The notes under the pieces are model-generated. The model did no database searches. It saw only the letters and a program-made list of their open reading frames with translations, and was not told where the DNA came from. The position numbers and the translations under genes were made by a program. DNA of 7,680 nt from Cyanobacteria bacterium K_DeepCast_35m_m2_023 (GTDB taxonomy: Bacteria; Cyanobacteriota; Cyanobacteriia; PCC-6307; Cyanobiaceae): NCBI GenBank assembly GCA_016882345.1, contig VGQR01000083.1, positions 1 to 7,680 on the forward strand, read 5' to 3'. This document shows, piece after piece, positions 5,396 to 7,680 of this stretch (its first letter is position 1; every line of letters begins with the position of its first letter).

Positions 5396-6247
5396 ATGGT
5401 CACCAGCACAACCCTGAGCTTGCCTGCCGCCCTGTTCGGGGCCTGCATCGGCAGTTTTCTGAACGTGGTGGCCTGGCGATTGCCACGCCAGGAGTCGGTG
5501 GTGCTGCCCCGCAGCCACTGCACCCGCTGCGGGACCACCCTGGCTTGGTTCGACAACATCCCGGTGCTGAGTTGGCTCTTGCTCAGAGCCCGCTGCCGCA
5601 CCTGCCACACGCCGATCGCGCCTCGCTACCCCCTGGTGGAGCTCTTGAGCGCCGGCTTGTGGGTTGCCGTGGTCTGGGCCAAGCCAGCCGCGATGGGGCC
5701 GGCTCCCAGCCCCGTGCTGATGTTGTTTGCCGGATGGCTGCTGGTCAGCTGGCTGATCCCGCTGGTGCTGATCGACCTCGACCATCTCTGGCTGCCCGAG
5801 CCGCTGTGTCGCTTCGGCCTCATCCTGGGCCTGGGCAGTACCGCCGTGATCGGCCTGGCGCAGGACCCCGCCATTGGGCGCATGCTGCTGCTGCACCACC
5901 TGCTGGCGGCGGGTCTGGGTCTGCTGGGATCTGAAGCGGTCAGCGCGATCGGCGAACGCTTGCTGGGCAAACCGGCCCTGGGGCTGGGGGACGCCAAACT
6001 CACAGCCTTGCTCGGGGCCTGGTTGGGGCTCACGGGCCTTGGGCTGGCGGTGTTGCTGGCGGTGTTCAGTGGAGCCATCGCCGGCATCGTCGGCCGTCTC
6101 AGTGGCCGACTGGGTCCTGGCCAACCGTTTCCATTCGGACCCTTCCTGGCGCAGGGTGGCCTGGCGGTCTGGCTGCTGGGCCATGGACCCTGGCTGGCCC
6201 TGCTGATCGGCGCCCCCAACGGCGCACTGTTCTGGCAGGCTGCCTGA
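5396..6247 (+). CDS. pilD: Type IV prepilin peptidase / N-methyltransferase
   Basis: A 283-residue integral membrane aspartyl protease of the A24A family. It cleaves the leader of type IV prepilins at the cytoplasmic face and methylates the new N-terminus. The N-terminal domain carries FGACIGSFLNVVAWRLP (14-30) and a four-cysteine zinc-type site, HCTRCG (C42, C45) and RCRTCH (C67, C70). The catalytic aspartates are D127 in LIDLDHLWLPE and D199 in GLGDAK, the family GxGDxK signature. Several hydrophobic segments (about 7-27, 80-95, 107-126, 137-156, 163-180, 203-225 and the C-terminal region) give the expected multi-pass topology. The usual 'PD' after the first aspartate is 'PE' here (E135), a mild deviation. 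ATG 5396 is chosen because it follows the upstream stop by eight bases and is preceded by GAGAG; an in-frame ATG at 5327 would add 23 non-family residues. No pilins or other pilus genes are in the window. Confidence 0.93.
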   Translation: MVTSTTLSLPAALFGACIGSFLNVVAWRLPRQESVVLPRSHCTRCGTTLAWFDNIPVLSWLLLRARCRTCHTPIAPRYPLVELLSAGLWVAVVWAKPAAMGPAPSPVLMLFAGWLLVSWLIPLVLIDLDHLWLPEPLCRFGLILGLGSTAVIGLAQDPAIGRMLLLHHLLAAGLGLLGSEAVSAIGERLLGKPALGLGDAKLTALLGAWLGLTGLGLAVLLAVFSGAIAGIVGRLSGRLGPGQPFPFGPFLAQGGLAVWLLGHGPWLALLIGAPNGALFWQAA

Positions 6248-6254
6248 CGGATCG

Positions 6255-6291
6255 TTTAATGGGTGGGCCCTCCCTGCTGGGGAGCACCAGC
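6255..6291 (+). promoter_or_regulatory. Possible accD promoter and leader structure
   Basis: The 54-base spacer before accD has TTTAAT (6255-6260), a five-of-six match to a -10 box in an otherwise GC-rich region, though no convincing -35 precedes it. Next comes a near-palindrome GGGTGGG/CCCTCCC (6261-6274) and a small hairpin, GCTGG (6276-6280) with CCAGC (6287-6291). If used, transcripts would start near 6267 with a leader of about 35 bases. This is weak evidence. Confidence 0.25.
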
Positions 6292-6301
6292 CCCAAAACG
6301 G

Positions 6302-7177
6302 ATGTCGCTGTTCGACTGGTTTGCCGATCGCCGCAAGACCGCCCCGACGGTGCGCAACACCCAAGATGTCGACGAGGGGGATGGCCTGTGGAGCAAATGT
6401 CCTGAATGCGGGCAAGTCACCTACCGCAAGGACCTGTTGGCCAATTCCAGTGTCTGCAAGAGCTGCGGCTATCACCACCGCATTTTTAGCGACGAGCGCA
6501 TTGCGCTGATCGTGGATCCAGGCAGTTTTGAAGCCCTCGACAGCGAGCTCAGCCCCACCGATCCACTGGCATTCAAGGATCGCCGCAGCTACGCCGATCG
6601 CATTCGTGACAGCCAGGGCAGCACTGGACTCAAAGATGCTGTGATCACCGGTCGATGCCGCGTTGAGGGGCATCCACTGGCCCTTGGCGTCATGGATTTC
6701 CGCTTCATGGGCGGGTCGATGGGCTCGGTGGTCGGTGAAAAGCTCACTCGCCTGATCGAAACCGCCACCGATCAACGCCTGCCCGTGCTGATCGTCTGCG
6801 CGTCGGGTGGTGCCCGCATGCAGGAGGGCATGCTGAGCCTGATGCAGATGGCCAAGATTTCAGGGGCTCTGCAACGGCACCGGGAGGCTGGACTGCTGTA
6901 CTTGCCGCTGCTGACCCATCCGACCACCGGGGGGGTCACCGCCAGCTTTGCCATGCTGGGGGACCTGATTTTGGCCGAACCCAAGGCCCTGATCGGTTTT
7001 GCCGGGCGCCGGGTGATCGAGCAGACCCTCAGGGAGAAACTGCCCGATGACTTCCAGACGTCGGAATACCTGCGCGACCACGGCTTTGTCGATCTGATCG
7101 TCGATCGCCCACGCCTGCGCGAGACCCTGGCCGGTCTGCTGCGCCTGCATGGCTGCCCCGTGGTGCAACCGGCATGA
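6302..7177 (+). CDS. accD: Acetyl-CoA carboxylase carboxyltransferase subunit beta
   Basis: A 291-residue subunit of the carboxyltransferase (AccA2-AccD2) that moves the carboxyl group from carboxybiotin to acetyl-CoA, giving malonyl-CoA for fatty acid synthesis. The start [12 protein letters not shown] is typical of cyanobacterial AccD. An N-terminal four-cysteine zinc ribbon follows (C33, C36, C52, C55 in KCPECG and VCKSCGYH). The crotonase-fold core includes [38 protein letters not shown] (glycine-rich acyl-CoA/oxyanion segment, about 166-185), [14 protein letters not shown] (208-221) and [12 protein letters not shown]. Length and order are normal. GTG at 6263 would add 13 residues without family resemblance, so ATG 6302 is preferred. 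No Shine-Dalgarno is at a useful distance. The stop overlaps the next gene's start (ATGA), implying coupled translation. accA is not in the window. Confidence 0.97.
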   Translation: MSLFDWFADRRKTAPTVRNTQDVDEGDGLWSKCPECGQVTYRKDLLANSSVCKSCGYHHRIFSDERIALIVDPGSFEALDSELSPTDPLAFKDRRSYADRIRDSQGSTGLKDAVITGRCRVEGHPLALGVMDFRFMGGSMGSVVGEKLTRLIETATDQRLPVLIVCASGGARMQEGMLSLMQMAKISGALQRHREAGLLYLPLLTHPTTGGVTASFAMLGDLILAEPKALIGFAGRRVIEQTLREKLPDDFQTSEYLRDHGFVDLIVDRPRLRETLAGLLRLHGCPVVQPA

Positions 7178-7620
7178 TGCGGCCCTGGCGACGGTTGGTG
7201 GGGCTGGCACTCGGCCTGTGGGTGTGCCTGATCGCGACGGCAGGACCGTTGATGGCGCTACCGCAAGCTGCCTGGGCAGGGCCGGTCAACTGGCATGAAG
7301 TCGAGTCCACGCCCGAAGGACGGCAATGGTGGGATGAGGGCAGCCTGCGAATCAGCAACAGTGGCCTGCTCTCGGTGTTGAGTCGGTTTCAGCCGGCTGC
7401 CGCCAACGACTCTGATGCACCAACGGGGCAGGCGCGCCCCCGCATCTTGGGCGATCTGTACGTGATGGAGATCGACTGCGGCCAGGGGCTGTTTCGTGAC
7501 ACCTCGATCAATGGCCTGCCCCGCTGGGGCGCCCAGTGGCAACCTGTCGCCGGTGATGGCCTGATCGAAGCTGTCGTCAACGAGAGTTGCCAGGCCGCCG
7601 GCCTGCAGCCTCTGGCCTGA
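7174..7620 (+). CDS. Small secreted protein of unknown function
   Basis: A 148-residue protein whose start overlaps the accD stop as ATGA (a second ATG follows at 7177). The N-terminus is a clear Sec signal peptide: MMRPWRR, a hydrophobic core to about residue 28, then a likely signal peptidase I site after A35 (QAAWA/GP). The mature part of about 113 residues has two cysteines, C102 in [13 protein letters not shown] and C139 in NESCQAAG, well placed for one disulfide in the periplasm. The layout (signal peptide, W..., GSLRIS, IDC followed by F/Y-R, terminal Cys) resembles small 'surface-adhesin E'-like proteins as I recall them, but this is only pattern likeness and I would not name it. No lipobox or membrane anchor is seen after the signal. 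It is probably co-translated with accD. Confidence 0.85.
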   Translation: MMRPWRRLVGLALGLWVCLIATAGPLMALPQAAWAGPVNWHEVESTPEGRQWWDEGSLRISNSGLLSVLSRFQPAAANDSDAPTGQARPRILGDLYVMEIDCGQGLFRDTSINGLPRWGAQWQPVAGDGLIEAVVNESCQAAGLQPLA

Positions 7621-7647
7621 TTTCCGCTGCCGCACCCCTCGATTGCG

Positions 7648-7680
7648 ATGAGCTCTGCCCCCCTGCGTGTGGCCATTGCC
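7648..7680 (+). CDS. Probable start of another gene, cut by the window edge
   Basis: ATG at 7648 opens a frame reading MSSAPLRVAIA to the window end, 27 bases after the previous stop. A short polar start followed by a hydrophobic beta-strand (LRVAIA) is common at the N-terminus of nucleotide-binding enzymes, but eleven codons cannot identify the product. No Shine-Dalgarno is visible. Spacing and strand agree with continuation of the gene cluster. Confidence 0.45.
   Translation, partial: MSSAPLRVAIA

Noticed and set aside
5176..5934. A 252-codon plus-strand frame overlapping the small protein and the prepilin peptidase
   Set aside because: It is out of frame with the peptidase, whose catalytic motifs are unambiguous; its product is Arg/Pro/Ala-rich and unlike a folded protein.
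6263..6301. A GTG start that would extend AccD by 13 residues
   Set aside because: The added residues ([13 protein letters not shown]) are not AccD-like, while MSLFDWF at 6302 matches the usual cyanobacterial start.
5333..6775. A 480-codon open frame on the minus strand opposite the prepilin peptidase and the start of accD
   Set aside because: It lies opposite two well-identified plus-strand genes and has a low-complexity Gln/Ala/Arg/Gly-rich product, as expected from GC-rich antisense frames. No family motif is visible.
1..7680. CRISPR arrays, tRNA or rRNA genes, insertion sequences, phage or defence genes
   Set aside because: No regularly spaced direct repeats, no cloverleaf-like stretches, and no transposase, integrase or nuclease motifs were seen; nearly all sequence is accounted for by housekeeping genes.

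Overview
The window is a dense, single-strand (+) stretch of a GC-rich cyanobacterial chromosome. It holds nine complete genes, the 3' end of another at the left edge, and the likely first codons of an eleventh at the right edge. The gene set and protein styles (DUF3727-like tail, YqeG, ProB, LpxD, LeuB, phosphoribulokinase, prepilin peptidase, plastid-like AccD) fit a picocyanobacterium of the Synechococcus/Cyanobium (alpha-cyanobacterial) group. The high GC, strong G/C preference at third positions and scarce Shine-Dalgarno sites agree with that. The genus is inference; no rRNA or other marker is present.

Layout. 1-181: C-terminus of a DUF3727-type protein, coupled by TGATG to yqeG (181-690, HAD-family phosphatase). 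694-1824: proB, first step of proline synthesis. 1849-2901: lpxD, lipid A acylation. 2950-4032: leuB, leucine synthesis. 4091-4993: a phosphoribulokinase of the short, class I (proteobacterial/octameric) kind. 4994-5060: a structured spacer with two tandem hairpins and then a strong Shine-Dalgarno sequence. 5061-5387: a small unrecognised protein that seems to begin at an ATC codon. 5396-6247: a type IV prepilin peptidase. 6302-7177: accD, acetyl-CoA carboxylase beta subunit. 7174-7620: a small secreted protein of unknown role overlapping accD by ATGA. 7648 onward: probable start of another gene.

The genes do not form one pathway. They are housekeeping functions packed together: carbon fixation (Prk), fatty acid initiation (AccD), outer-membrane lipid A (LpxD), amino acid synthesis (ProB, LeuB) and export or surface functions (prepilin peptidase, secreted protein). 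Spacers range from overlaps to 67 bp, so long polycistronic transcripts are plausible. The larger spacers (before leuB, before and after prk, before accD) are where separate promoters could sit.

I do not see a mobile element, CRISPR array, tRNA, rRNA or obvious new defence system. The points most worth a second look are the class I phosphoribulokinase without a regulatory cysteine pair, the apparent ATC start behind a perfect ribosome-binding site, the two unrecognised small proteins, and strong inverted repeats near gene boundaries (633-661, 683-694, 1867-1893, 2922-2945, 4040-4059, 4998-5046).
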